A DNA stretch of 64,000 nucleotides from SIG459 sp045538735 (GCA_045538735.1 JAZSRY010000056.1:44096-108095), one strand, 5' to 3'; positions 23,885-32,795 are shown, numbered from the stretch's first letter. Notes: generated by a model not told the origin, from the letters alone. Numbers and translations are program-made.

Positions 23885-26257
23885 TCACTTCAACTCAACA
23901 ACAGTTACGCCCATCTCGCCCTCGCCGTAGCGTCCCAGTCTGTAGGACTTAATATAGCGGTTGCGTTTAAGTTCATTCTGAACAGCCTGACGAAGAGCGC
24001 CTGTACCCTTGCCATGAATAATGGTTACCGTTTTCAGCTTTGCCATAACAGCGCTGTCAAGATAACGTTCCATAGCCAAAAGCGCCTCATCTACCATCAT
24101 TCCCCGAAGATCAACTTCGGGAGAAACGCTCATGCTTCTAAGGGCTGCGCTGCTTTTTTCAGCAACGCTCTTCTTGGCTGCTTTAGGCTTATCCACAAGA
24201 AGAACCTCGTCCTCGCGGGCGCTGACCTTCATGATGCCCGCCTGAAGCTGCAGCACTCTGTCGGCTCCTATGGAAATAACATCTGCCTTTATACCCATTG
24301 AGCGGATCTCAACTGTATCTCCAACTCTGATTTCACGGGCAGACTCCTTGCGTTCTTCGGGCTTTTCCAGGCTTGCAGAAAGGGCGTCCTCAGCCTCGTT
24401 CATACTGCGTCGGAGCGCTGCTCTTGCCTCATTAACGGCAAGATGGTCCCGCTCCCCTTTTTCAAGCTTTCTTATGCGGTCAAGCTCTTCAAAAACATAC
24501 TCTGCCTGACGGCGGGCATCATCCAAAATAATCTGTGCTTCTCGCTTAGCCTTGATGTCTGCTTTTTCAAGACGCACCTCCAGCTCAGCTCTCAGCTGTG
24601 CGCTCTTTTTCGCATTCTCCTCGGCTTCGCGCAGCTTTCGGGCAATTTCATCCTTGTCCTTTTCCATAAGCTGACGCTGGTATTCAAGCTTTTCAAGAAC
24701 CTCTTCCATGCTGGCGCTCTCAGTACCCACGCGGCTCTTGGCATCCTCAATAATATATTCGGGAAGTCCCAGACGCTTGGAAATTGCGAAGGCATTGGAT
24801 TTTCCGGGAATACCTATAAGGAGACGATAAGTAGGCTTTAAGGTTTCAACATCAAACTCGCAGGAAGCGTTCTGAACTCCCTTTACGGTTGTTGCATATA
24901 CCTTCAGCTCCGCATAGTGGGTGGTTGCCGCCACAAGAGCGCCTGCTTTTCTTGCGCTTTCGATTATGGAAATGGCAAGGGCAGCACCCTCGGTGGGGTC
25001 GGTGCCCGCTCCAAGCTCATCAAAGAGCAGGAGGGTATTCTCGCCGCATTCTTCCAATATTCCAACAATATTGGTCATATGAGCGGAAAATGTGGAAAGA
25101 CTCTGCTCTATGCTCTGCTCATCACCTATATCTGCAAGCACCTTATCGAAAACGGGAATTGCGCTTCCGTCAGATGCAGGAATATGAAGTCCGCAGGCCG
25201 CCATCAAAGAGAGCAGCCCCATTGTTTTAATAGATACCGTTTTACCGCCTGTATTGGGACCCGTGATGACAATGGTATCAAATTCACTACCAAGACGGAC
25301 ATCAATAGGAACAGCGCTGCCCTTCGGCAAAAGAGGATGGCGGGCGCGCTTGAGATTTATTTCCCCATTGCTGATAATAGGCTCACCGCAATCAAGCTTA
25401 TAGCTGAGCTTTGCCTTAGCAAAAATAAGGTCTAGCTCAATAAGGAGGATGCAATCGGAGGAAATATCGTCGCGGAATGAAGCACACTCTGCGCTCAGCT
25501 CCATAAGTATGCGTTCTATTTCCTTCTTTTCCTGAATGCGCAGCTCTCTTATTTCGTTATTGGCCTTCACCGCTGCCATAGGCTCAACGAAGACAGTTGC
25601 TCCGGAAGAGGATATATCGTGAATGAGTCCGGGAATTGCATTTTTATGGTCTGCACGGACGGGAACAACATATCTGTCGGAGCGGGTTGTAATAATGCAC
25701 TCCTGCAGAGCCTTGGAATAGCTTGGAGAAGAAATAATCTTCTGAAGCACTTCTCTTACGCGTGAGGCGGCAGCACGAATCTTTCTGCGGATATCGGCAA
25801 GTTCCTTGCTGGCCAGATCCGCAATTTCATCCTCACCGGTAATGGATGTGAAAATCTTTTCCTCCAGATACTTGTTGGCATGAAGAGAGAGGAAAAGATA
25901 GTTGATATCGCTTCTTCCCGCCGCTTCACCGCTGCCGTAAGTCTTGGCAAGACGGGCACACTGAAGCACACCTGCAATATTGAGCAATTCCCGGGTGTTG
26001 AGAACTCCGCCCATATCTGCGCGGGCAAGGGCGTTACGGACATCCTTGACTCCGCTGAAGCCGGGAGTTCCCCTTGTTATCATCATTTCCTTTGCTGCGC
26101 TTGTCTGCCCCATAAGACGCTGAACCTCAGCACGGTGGGCGCTTGGGCGAATTTCAAGGCATTTTTCCTTTGCAGCATCGCTGACAGCTTCCTTCGCCAG
26201 CATCTCAAGTACTGCGGGAAGCTCCAGCGTTATCATAGATTTTTCATACAGTTCCAT
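23885..26257 (-). CDS. mutS2: Endonuclease MutS2 / ribosome-splitting factor
   Basis: A MutS-family ATPase of 790 residues without the mismatch-recognition domain. It has the core and clamp region, Walker A GPNTGGKT, the ABC-type signature region, FDELGAGTDPTEGAALA, a long coiled coil (about 515-640) and a C-terminal KOW/Smr domain with VDLRGMMVDEAL and IIHGKGTGALRQAV. In Bacillus MutS2 splits collided ribosomes; in other bacteria it suppresses recombination. The open frame extends 53 codons upstream into recO, but the family N-terminus MELYEKSMITLEL starts at 26257. It follows recO by 5 nt. Confidence 0.96.
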   Translation of the reverse strand: MELYEKSMITLELPAVLEMLAKEAVSDAAKEKCLEIRPSAHRAEVQRLMGQTSAAKEMMITRGTPGFSGVKDVRNALARADMGGVLNTRELLNIAGVLQCARLAKTYGSGEAAGRSDINYLFLSLHANKYLEEKIFTSITGEDEIADLASKELADIRRKIRAAASRVREVLQKIISSPSYSKALQECIITTRSDRYVVPVRADHKNAIPGLIHDISSSGATVFVEPMAAVKANNEIRELRIQEKKEIERILMELSAECASFRDDISSDCILLIELDLIFAKAKLSYKLDCGEPIISNGEINLKRARHPLLPKGSAVPIDVRLGSEFDTIVITGPNTGGKTVSIKTMGLLSLMAACGLHIPASDGSAIPVFDKVLADIGDEQSIEQSLSTFSAHMTNIVGILEECGENTLLLFDELGAGTDPTEGAALAISIIESARKAGALVAATTHYAELKVYATTVKGVQNASCEFDVETLKPTYRLLIGIPGKSNAFAISKRLGLPEYIIEDAKSRVGTESASMEEVLEKLEYQRQLMEKDKDEIARKLREAEENAKKSAQLRAELEVRLEKADIKAKREAQIILDDARRQAEYVFEELDRIRKLEKGERDHLAVNEARAALRRSMNEAEDALSASLEKPEERKESAREIRVGDTVEIRSMGIKADVISIGADRVLQLQAGIMKVSAREDEVLLVDKPKAAKKSVAEKSSAALRSMSVSPEVDLRGMMVDEALLAMERYLDSAVMAKLKTVTIIHGKGTGALRQAVQNELKRNRYIKSYRLGRYGEGEMGVTVVELK

Positions 26258-26262
26258 AAAAT

Positions 26263-27015
26263 TTATCCTTTGTAACTTACACCTTTCCAGTAATCCAATG
26301 AGGAAAAACCTCTTTCCAGTTGGGATGCAACATAGGCTTCTGCAATATCGCAAAGCTGCTTTTCGGCCCCATCGGGAATACCGAAAGAAAAAATCTTCTT
26401 GGGTTCTGCCATGCATATATATCTCATTGCCTCAAGAGTCTCTTTTGATACGGGAACACTTATGCCTATAGCTCCGGGCGAGCAACCGCGGCAATGTATA
26501 ACGCCGCCCTTCAAGGAGAAAAGAGCGTCATTTGGCGTCTCTTCGCCGCAGGCTGTGCAGCCGAAAAGATCAGGCTCAAAGCCCGAAAGACACATAAGTC
26601 TCAGCTCAAAAACCGCCTTTATATGCTCGGGAGAATAGAGCTTTCTGCTCAACGCGAAAAGTGAATTAAGCCCAAGCTGAAGCACCTCGGGATTTGGACT
26701 GTCCTCATCGCTTACCGAATCGAGAACATCGGCAAAATAATTTGCCAAGGCCAGATACTCTATATCCTCTCTCAAAGGAAGAAACTGTTCAACTGTCTGG
26801 GCTTCATTAAGACTCCACTTACCCTTGTTGCCGAACAAGGTCATATCACTGTAGCAAAGAATCTGGGAGGCAGCCGCATATTTGCAGCTTTTTCGAAGTG
26901 CCCCTCTGGCCTTTACCGTAAGCTTACCCTCATCAGCGGTCAACACCGTAAGTATTTTATCCGCATCTTTATATTTTGTTTCCCGAAGCACAAGGGCTTT
27001 GGTGTTAAGATACAT
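26263..27015 (-). CDS. recO: DNA repair protein RecO
   Basis: A mediator that loads RecA onto SSB-coated DNA with RecR. The OB-fold N-terminus (ALVLRETKYKDADKILTVLT, GKLTVKARGAL) and the C-terminal zinc module with two CxxC pairs (CTACGE, HCRGC) are visible. 250 residues. It is part of the era-yqzL-recO-mutS2 run; a GAGG lies 10 nt before the ATG. Confidence 0.95.
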   Translation of the reverse strand: MYLNTKALVLRETKYKDADKILTVLTADEGKLTVKARGALRKSCKYAAASQILCYSDMTLFGNKGKWSLNEAQTVEQFLPLREDIEYLALANYFADVLDSVSDEDSPNPEVLQLGLNSLFALSRKLYSPEHIKAVFELRLMCLSGFEPDLFGCTACGEETPNDALFSLKGGVIHCRGCSPGAIGISVPVSKETLEAMRYICMAEPKKIFSFGIPDGAEKQLCDIAEAYVASQLERGFSSLDYWKGVSYKG

Positions 27016-27075
27016 ATTATGTAAACCTCAGTTAAATTCTATTGCGGGGCGAAGGTATTTCGCCCCACACAAATA

Positions 27076-27180
27076 TTAATATATTTTACTCTTAGATCGG
27101 CACTTTTCCTCCGCTTTCAGCAGCAGGAAGCACATGGGCTCCCCGGTATCTTTGAACATGCGCCAATAATTATCCTTCAT
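27076..27180 (-). CDS. yqzL: YqzL-like small protein (34 aa)
   Basis: A short open frame between era and recO, beginning MKDNYWRMFKDTGEP and ending in a lysine-rich tail. GGAGG lies 7 nt before its ATG, a near-ideal site. In Bacillus the tiny gene yqzL sits exactly between era and recO and has the same W-[KR]-x-F-x-x-T-G core with a following LL(Y/L)K segment, so this is very probably its orthologue. The function of the family is unknown. It is too short for usual gene-length cut-offs and easily missed. Confidence 0.75.
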   Translation of the reverse strand: MKDNYWRMFKDTGEPMCFLLLKAEEKCRSKSKIY

Positions 27181-27239
27181 ATTTCCGCCTCCATATAATT
27201 AGGCTTGCGCTTTGAGGAGAAAATATGAAAGGTAAATTT

Positions 27240-28127
27240 TTATTCGCTGAAGCCGAAGTTGCGAAGCAGCACATCGCTGTCGCGCCAATTTTCCTTGACC
27301 TTAACCCATGTCTGGAGATAAACCTTGGTGCCCATAAAGCGCTCTATGTCGCGGCGGGCCTGTTCGCCTATCTTCTTCAGCATTGCGCCCTGCTTTCCGA
27401 TAATAATGCCCTTATGGCTTGCCTTTTCGCAATAAATGGTTACATCAAGATCGATAATCTCGTTTTCGCGCTCGGTAAAGCGGGTAACTTCAACAGCTGT
27501 TCCGTGGGGAATTTCCTTATCAAGGCAGCGGAGCAGTTTTTCACGAACTATCTCAGCGCAGACATGCTTATCAGGCTGGTCGGTGACCATATCCTCGGGG
27601 AAAAGAGCAGGAGATTCAACGGCATAGTCTTCCATCATCTCAAGAAGCTGATCGGTGCCGTTTTTGCGCATAGCAGAAATGGGGATAATGGCCTTCCATT
27701 CAAATGCCTCTGCATAGCAGGCGATAACAGCGAGAAGAGCCTCCTTCTCAACGGTATCTATCTTGTTGATAATAAGAATTGCGGGACAGCCGCTCTGCTT
27801 GATGCGGGCGATAAGCGCCTCTTCCTGAGAGCCGATATTGGCAATGGGCTCAACAACAAGCAAAATGAGATCCACATCTGGAATGGACTCATTTACCACA
27901 TTCACCATATAATCTCCCAGCTTGGTACGGGGCTTGTGGAAGCCCGGGGTATCCATGAGCACAAGCTGGGTATCTCCTCTGTTTATAACAGCGGTAATGC
28001 GGTTTCTTGTGGTCTGGGGCTTGTTGGAAACGATGGCAATCTTTTCACCCACAAGAGAGTTGGTAAGAGTGGATTTTCCTACATTGGGTCTGCCGCAGAT
28101 GGTTATCATTGCAGTTTTGTTTATCAT
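27240..28127 (-). CDS. era: GTPase Era
   Basis: An essential GTPase that helps mature the 3' end of 16S rRNA and 30S subunits. The G1 motif GRPNVGKSTL, the switch region, G3 DTPGFHKP, G4 NKID and a C-terminal KH domain (GIIIGKQGAMLKKIGEQARRDIE) are complete. 295 residues, and AAGGAG lies 7 nt before the ATG. It lies between ybeY and yqzL. The diacylglycerol kinase and cytidine deaminase genes often found here are absent. Confidence 0.98.
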   Translation of the reverse strand: MINKTAMITICGRPNVGKSTLTNSLVGEKIAIVSNKPQTTRNRITAVINRGDTQLVLMDTPGFHKPRTKLGDYMVNVVNESIPDVDLILLVVEPIANIGSQEEALIARIKQSGCPAILIINKIDTVEKEALLAVIACYAEAFEWKAIIPISAMRKNGTDQLLEMMEDYAVESPALFPEDMVTDQPDKHVCAEIVREKLLRCLDKEIPHGTAVEVTRFTERENEIIDLDVTIYCEKASHKGIIIGKQGAMLKKIGEQARRDIERFMGTKVYLQTWVKVKENWRDSDVLLRNFGFSE

Positions 28128-28175
28128 GTGTAATCTCCTTAATATTTTTAGAAGGCAAAGGACATTTAACCTTCT

Positions 28176-28658
28176 TTATAAACCTATAATTTTCATAATT
28201 GCGTCTTCTCTCGCGCGCATCTGAGCTTTCTGCTCCGCCTCGTCAAGATGGTCATAGCCCAAAAGATGCAGTACGGAATGAACGCAAAGATAGCTTATCT
28301 CTCGGGCAAAGCTATGGCCGTATTCCTCAGCCTGAGCGCGGCAGCGCTCAAGAGACAAAACCATATCCCCAAGAATGATTCTTCCCTTTTCATGGTCATA
28401 TTCGCAGCATTCGGATGAAAACTCACCGGGAACAAGTTCATTCATGGGAAAAGAGAGAACATCCGTGGGACGGTCAATCTCTCTCTGCTCAAGATTTATG
28501 GCATGGATACCTGCGTCATCAGTTAACATAATACTTATATGGCAGGTCTCCTCTATCCCTTCCGCCATCAATGCGGCAGCAGCAGCCCTTCTGAGCAGTC
28601 GGGAAATGCCGAAATGACCGAGACCTCTTTTTTCTCTGTATACCTGTATCTTATGCAT
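28176..28658 (-). CDS. ybeY: Endoribonuclease YbeY (rRNA maturation factor)
   Basis: A zinc metalloprotein that processes 16S rRNA and takes part in ribosome quality control. The metal-binding motif HSVLHLLGYDH (three histidines) is at about residues 131-141 and the conserved RPTDVLSFPMNE region precedes it. 160 residues. It lies between phoH and era, the usual neighbourhood. Confidence 0.96.
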   Translation of the reverse strand: MHKIQVYREKRGLGHFGISRLLRRAAAAALMAEGIEETCHISIMLTDDAGIHAINLEQREIDRPTDVLSFPMNELVPGEFSSECCEYDHEKGRIILGDMVLSLERCRAQAEEYGHSFAREISYLCVHSVLHLLGYDHLDEAEQKAQMRAREDAIMKIIGL

Positions 28659-28678
28659 AATGCAAATTTCCCTCTTGA

Positions 28679-29677
28679 TTATTTCTTCTTATATTTTCCC
28701 GGCATTGTCTTTGCAGGCATTTTGTCGGGGAGCGCCTTCTTTTCGTATGCCTCGATTATACGCTGGACAAGAACATGGCGGACAACGTCAGCACTTGTCA
28801 GACGACATATGGCAATATCCTCAATGCCGTCAAGCACACGCATTGCCTCTTTAAGTCCGCTTGGCTTGTCGCTGGGCAGGTCAATCTGGGTAACGTCGCC
28901 CGTGATTACCATTTTGGACCCGAAGCCCATGCGGGTGAGGAACATTTTCATCTGCTCACGGGAGGTATTCTGGGCTTCATCAAGGATAATAAAGCTATCG
29001 TCAAGAGTGCGTCCGCGCATGTATGCAAGAGGCGCAACCTCAATATTACCCTTTTCCAGATAGCTGTTATAGGTCTCCGCGCCGAACATATCAAAGAGAG
29101 CGTCATACAGCGGGCGGAGATAGGGGTCTACCTTGCTCTGCAGGTCTCCGGGAAGGAAGCCCAGTCTCTCACCGGCTTCAACGGCAGGTCTTGTGAGGAT
29201 TATGCGGTTGACTTCCTTTGCGCGGAAGGCAGCAACAGCAGCGGCAACGGCGAGATAGGTTTTGCCCGTACCCGCAGGGCCTATGCCGAGGGTGATAGTG
29301 TTATTTTTAATAGCCTCGCAGTAGGCGCGCTGACCCAGAGTTTTGGCTTTGACAGCCTTGCCCTTACTTGTCATGCAGACTGTGTCGCCTGCAATGGCGG
29401 AAATTTTGGTCTCCTTGCCCTCGCGAACAAGCTTGAGAATATAACGCACGTTTTGGGCATCGATGTTCTCCCCCCTTGCGGCAATGGAGATAAGGCCCTC
29501 GATTGCCTTTTCAGCAAGGGCAACATTTTCCTCGCTGCCGCTTATGCGAAGGCTGCTGTCTCTGTCCGTTACAGCTACATCCAGCTCGGTCTCTATAATT
29601 CTTATATTCTGATCGAAAGAGCCGAAGACATTGACTATGTTTTCAATTCTGTCCACTTCTATTCTTTTCTCCGCCAT
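28679..29677 (-). CDS. PhoH-family ATPase
   Basis: A P-loop ATPase of 332 residues with the PhoH signature: Walker A GPAGTGKTYLA, RIILTRPAVEAGERLGFLPGD, FIILDEAQNT (Walker B) and MVITGDVTQIDLP. Family members are linked to RNA metabolism and work near YbeY, with a YbeY-adjacent role in ribosome maturation often proposed. An N-terminal KH-like segment precedes the ATPase. The ATG directly abuts the yqfD stop codon. Confidence 0.94.
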   Translation of the reverse strand: MAEKRIEVDRIENIVNVFGSFDQNIRIIETELDVAVTDRDSSLRISGSEENVALAEKAIEGLISIAARGENIDAQNVRYILKLVREGKETKISAIAGDTVCMTSKGKAVKAKTLGQRAYCEAIKNNTITLGIGPAGTGKTYLAVAAAVAAFRAKEVNRIILTRPAVEAGERLGFLPGDLQSKVDPYLRPLYDALFDMFGAETYNSYLEKGNIEVAPLAYMRGRTLDDSFIILDEAQNTSREQMKMFLTRMGFGSKMVITGDVTQIDLPSDKPSGLKEAMRVLDGIEDIAICRLTSADVVRHVLVQRIIEAYEKKALPDKMPAKTMPGKYKKK

Positions 29678-30901
29678 TTATTCATCATCCGCTTTCTGAC
29701 TGAACTCAAATCTGCTTTGGGCGATTTCATCATCGCTTACAGCCACAGTCCTTCCAATATTCTCAATGCAGCGCACTCTGAGTGTGGAAATAACGAGATC
29801 GTCATTTTTACTGAAGTTCAGCTTCTCGCTGATGATTTTCCCATCATTTATTTCCCGGGAAAAGTTTTCTCTCAGAGTATATTCCAGTTCCTGTGACACT
29901 GCATAATAATCGGCTTCAGATTCTTCCGTGGAATAGAAATAGCTTGTTTCCTTTACTATGCTTATTGGAAGAGTCAGGACACCTTTTATCTCAGGACTCC
30001 ATACAGATATGATTTTATCACAAAAGCTATGTGAAATGCTACTGCCCGAATAAAAATTTATTCGTTTATTGCCTATTATAAGGGCATATTTTCGTATTTT
30101 TTCTCCGGTGGGCACTTTTTTCTGTACTACAGACGGACTTACAGCGGTAAATGAGCTGTTGGTTTCTGCCTTAATACTGCCCAGGCAGTGAAGAAAACGG
30201 GGCGGAGAATAGCTGCTTTCAACTATTCCTGATATTAAAATATCTCCCCTTTTCACTGCGTCGCCCGCTTTCACAAGGCTCTTTCCCTCAAGGGCATTGA
30301 CCTCAATAATAAATGCATCTTTATCCGAGACAATATTTGAGCATTCTCCTTCATATATCATCTCCGGCGGAGGATTTCTTTCAACGACTATTACCTCTGC
30401 CAGACTCCCATGCATATTAACAGTTATCCAGCTAAGCCCGGGAAGGCGGTAAAGCACCTGACTTCTTATGCTGTCGGCAGAAAAAGCTGGCCAGAACGCC
30501 CCGCTTTCAACCCCACATTGTGCAAGCACACTCAGTATGTCCCCGTCGCTTATATTCTCATTGCCCCTAAGCTCTATGTCCCATACATAAAATTTCGACC
30601 AGAAAACGAGGCCAATCATAATAAGCATTAAGATAAGGGGCATAAATTTTCTCCTGAACAGGTGAATCCACTCCCGCCCGCTTCTGACCAATTCAAAATC
30701 GCAAAAGCTGCTCTTTGCGATTTCCATCCCGTGAGAAATCGCGGCGCTGTGCATTCTCAGTTCAACAGTGAAACTGTCTATACTTCTCACTGCAGCAAGC
30801 TCAATTCCCGCATCTGCACAGCTATTCAGAAAACTTTCCGGCATCAGGCCTTTTATTCTCACCAGAGCCATTCCGGAAAGAAAGCTTATAATTGCAGACA
30901 T
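29678..30901 (-). CDS. yqfD: Sporulation protein YqfD
   Basis: A membrane protein needed for efficient sporulation in Bacillus, expressed under sigma-E in the mother cell and related to the SpoIVFA-like YqfD family. About 407 residues with a cytoplasmic N-terminal domain, one central transmembrane helix (about 87-107) and a large extracytoplasmic part containing DIELRGNENISDGDIL, a POTRA-like start, and RLPGLSWITVNMHGSLAEVIVVER. A TTG four codons upstream (30913) is possible, but the ATG at 30901 matches the family N-terminus. GGTG of the ribosome-binding site overlaps the end of yqfC. Confidence 0.9.
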   Translation of the reverse strand: MSAIISFLSGMALVRIKGLMPESFLNSCADAGIELAAVRSIDSFTVELRMHSAAISHGMEIAKSSFCDFELVRSGREWIHLFRRKFMPLILMLIMIGLVFWSKFYVWDIELRGNENISDGDILSVLAQCGVESGAFWPAFSADSIRSQVLYRLPGLSWITVNMHGSLAEVIVVERNPPPEMIYEGECSNIVSDKDAFIIEVNALEGKSLVKAGDAVKRGDILISGIVESSYSPPRFLHCLGSIKAETNSSFTAVSPSVVQKKVPTGEKIRKYALIIGNKRINFYSGSSISHSFCDKIISVWSPEIKGVLTLPISIVKETSYFYSTEESEADYYAVSQELEYTLRENFSREINDGKIISEKLNFSKNDDLVISTLRVRCIENIGRTVAVSDDEIAQSRFEFSQKADDE

Positions 30902-30905
30902 ATTC

Positions 30906-31163
30906 TCACCCAAGCTCCAGGCTAATTATCTTTCCGCCTATTATGAGCCCCTCCTTTTTCATTGCGATGATAACCAGATTTTCTCCGGCAACTCTGAGTT
31001 TTTCCTTCCTGCAGTCCACAACGATACTGTCGCTGCTGTATTCCAAAAGCCCTCTGCAATTTTCTATGCTCATACGCTGCATACCCGATATGCAAATTCT
31101 GCATTCACCCGCAGCTTCAACGGGAAGGGAATATTTTTCAAGAGCATTTTCAATAACTCCCAG
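30906..31163 (-). CDS. yqfC: Sporulation protein YqfC, no standard start codon
   Basis: An 85-residue frame directly upstream of yqfD, with the YqfC core: MSIENCRGLLEYSSD, a following IVVDCRKEKLRV strand and GENLVIIAMKK. The downstream partner and length (93 in Bacillus) support the call. No ATG, GTG or TTG precedes the conserved region in frame after the upstream stop; GGGGTG lies 7 nt before a CTG at 31161-31163, the best candidate start. An ATG inside the frame (encoding MQRMSIEN) would delete about 30 residues. The CUG start is inferred; the coding potential is clear. Standard gene finders would miss or shorten it. Confidence 0.72.
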   Translation of the reverse strand: MGVIENALEKYSLPVEAAGECRICISGMQRMSIENCRGLLEYSSDSIVVDCRKEKLRVAGENLVIIAMKKEGLIIGGKIISLELG

Positions 31164-31184
31164 CTTCGATCACCCCTTTTTGAA

Positions 31185-31213
31185 AATGTATGCATTCAGG
31201 GACAACTTTAGCC
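31185..31213 (-). promoter_or_regulatory. Candidate sigma-E promoter of yqfCD
   Basis: CATACATT (31185-31192 on the minus strand) matches the Bacillus sigma-E -10 consensus CATACA-T exactly, about 20 bp before the yqfC start. The element 14 bp upstream (GGCTAAA) is a poor -35. yqfC and yqfD belong to the sigma-E regulon in Bacillus. Confidence 0.4.
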
Positions 31214-31246
31214 CCGCGGAATCATAGTATTAATGCCAAGGGGGTG

Positions 31247-32230
31247 TTGAAAATAAAAAAAGTTCTGTTTCGTTATTTCAGCGCAGGAGTTATTGCACTT
31301 TCCTTATGTGTTCTTGTTTCGCAGCCGGGCGCAGCCTCCGATGCCGTGAGAGAGGCACTGAATGTATGCGCGGGAATCATAGTTCCCTCCCTTATGCCCT
31401 TCTTTTTCATCTCCGGGCTTATATCCTCCATGGGTTATGCCGAGGATTTTTCAAAAGTACTGCGAAAACCTTTTAAGAATATATCCTCTGCGGCCGCATA
31501 TGCCTGCACCCCATTTATACTCAGCATTCTCGGCGGTTATCCTGTCGGTGCAATTTCCCTTGCTGAATTGGTAAAAAGAAACAGCATCAGCGCAAAGCAG
31601 GCTGAAAAGCTACTCCCCTTTTGCAACAATACAGGTCCGGCATTTATAATCGGCGCCGTTGGAGGCGGGATATTTGCTTCCGGCAAAGCGGGTATGCTTC
31701 TTTATGGCTGCCACATTGCAGCCGCTTTGATACTTGCGCTTATATGTCTGCCCGCAGCTTCAAAAACGAAGTCTCCGATTCCCAAGACGGAAAAATGCAA
31801 TCCTCAGTTCAATAAGCTTTTGCCGGAAAGCATAAAGAGTGCTTTGGACAAATGCTTTTCAATCTGCGGCTTCGTTATTTTCTTCGCTGTTTTGAGAGAA
31901 ATTTTAACTGAGCTTGGAGCAATAACGGCTTTGGCTCTTGCCATAAACAGGGTTTTCGGTCTTGAAATAGGCATGTGTGAAAGTTTGATAACAGGAATCA
32001 CGGAGCTTGGCGGAGGAATTGCCTCCATGACGGGCTTGGGCTTAAGCAAAAGCTCACTTGCCCTTGCCGCGTTTATTCTTGGATTCGGAAGCTTATCTGT
32101 GCACTGTCAGACTCTCGCAGTTGTAAGCGAAGTAAATATAAAATGCGCCCGACATTTTGTCGGACGCATTTTGCACGGAGCCCTTTCGGCTCTTCTCATA
32201 TTAATTTTTTCGGGGATTATCAGAATTTGA
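31247..32230 (+). CDS. ylbJ: Sporulation integral membrane protein YlbJ
   Basis: A polytopic protein of the nucleoside-recognition/Gate family, 327 residues with about eight helices. Family features are IIVPSLMPFFFISGL, FILSILGGYPVGAISLAEL, LLPFCNNTGPAFIIGAVG and a second half-repeat with ESLITGITELGGGIASM and LGFGSLSVHCQT. In Bacillus YlbJ is sigma-E dependent and contributes to spore envelope formation. The frame is open from 31190; a TTG at 31247, five bases after AAGG, is taken as start, but an upstream GTG at 31244 is possible. It is divergent from yqfC, and its 3' end overlaps the convergent chromate-type gene by 11 bp. Confidence 0.88.
   Translation: MKIKKVLFRYFSAGVIALSLCVLVSQPGAASDAVREALNVCAGIIVPSLMPFFFISGLISSMGYAEDFSKVLRKPFKNISSAAAYACTPFILSILGGYPVGAISLAELVKRNSISAKQAEKLLPFCNNTGPAFIIGAVGGGIFASGKAGMLLYGCHIAAALILALICLPAASKTKSPIPKTEKCNPQFNKLLPESIKSALDKCFSICGFVIFFAVLREILTELGAITALALAINRVFGLEIGMCESLITGITELGGGIASMTGLGLSKSSLALAAFILGFGSLSVHCQTLAVVSEVNIKCARHFVGRILHGALSALLILIFSGIIRI
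32140..32172 (-). terminator. Hairpin inside ylbJ, probable terminator of the chromate-type operon
   Basis: Eight plus six base pairs with one internal mismatch (32140-32154 with 32158-32172) and a TTT loop. Read on the minus strand it is followed by ATATTTAC after the TTTT arm. It lies about 50 bp past the stop of the gene at 32220, entirely within ylbJ codons. Confidence 0.6.
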
Positions 32231-32795
32231 ATACAAGCCCCGCAACAGCGGAAAAAGCAATAAACACCAAGGGGTGGAATTTCTTTGTTTTCTTCACAAG
32301 GTTTGTGAAAACCCATATCACTGCAAAGAGGATTATTGCTTTCGGATCAATGAGGTCAAAAATCTTTCCGCTGAGCTTAAATGCGGAAACATCCACAATG
32401 CACAGCATAAGAACACTGACTCCCGCAGCGGCTATCAATGCTGTTGAGGCAGGTCTGATTCCGTAAAACACCCGGTCAACATACTTGCTATTTCTAAATG
32501 CCTTCAGAAAAGCGGCCACCATCAAAATAACAATGAAGGAAGGGAGAACAAGACCCAAGGTTGCTATAACGCTTCCGGGTATACCAGCGGTGAGATAACC
32601 CACATAAGTTGCCATATTCACGCCTATGGGACCGGGGGTTGATTCGCTTACCGCCACCATATCCGCAAGCTGAGCATGAGTGAACCAGCCTGTGCGTGCG
32701 GAAATATCCTCAAGGAAGGGAATGGTTGCCATCCCACCGCCTACGGAAAAAAGACCAGTCAGAAAGAATTCAATGAAGAGCTGAATATAAATCAT
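32220..32795 (-). CDS. Chromate-type (CHR) transporter subunit, second half
   Basis: A 191-residue membrane protein of the short CHR family. It has FFLTGLFSVGGGMATIPFLEDI near the N-terminus and the VSESTPGPIGVNMATYVGY motif, followed by five to six helices. Two half-size CHR proteins together equal one full ChrA antiporter. Family members exchange chromate or sulfate-like anions, but in anaerobes without chromate resistance the true substrate is unknown. Its ATG overlaps the stop of the preceding subunit by 4 bp. Confidence 0.9.
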   Translation of the reverse strand: MIYIQLFIEFFLTGLFSVGGGMATIPFLEDISARTGWFTHAQLADMVAVSESTPGPIGVNMATYVGYLTAGIPGSVIATLGLVLPSFIVILMVAAFLKAFRNSKYVDRVFYGIRPASTALIAAAGVSVLMLCIVDVSAFKLSGKIFDLIDPKAIILFAVIWVFTNLVKKTKKFHPLVFIAFSAVAGLVFKF

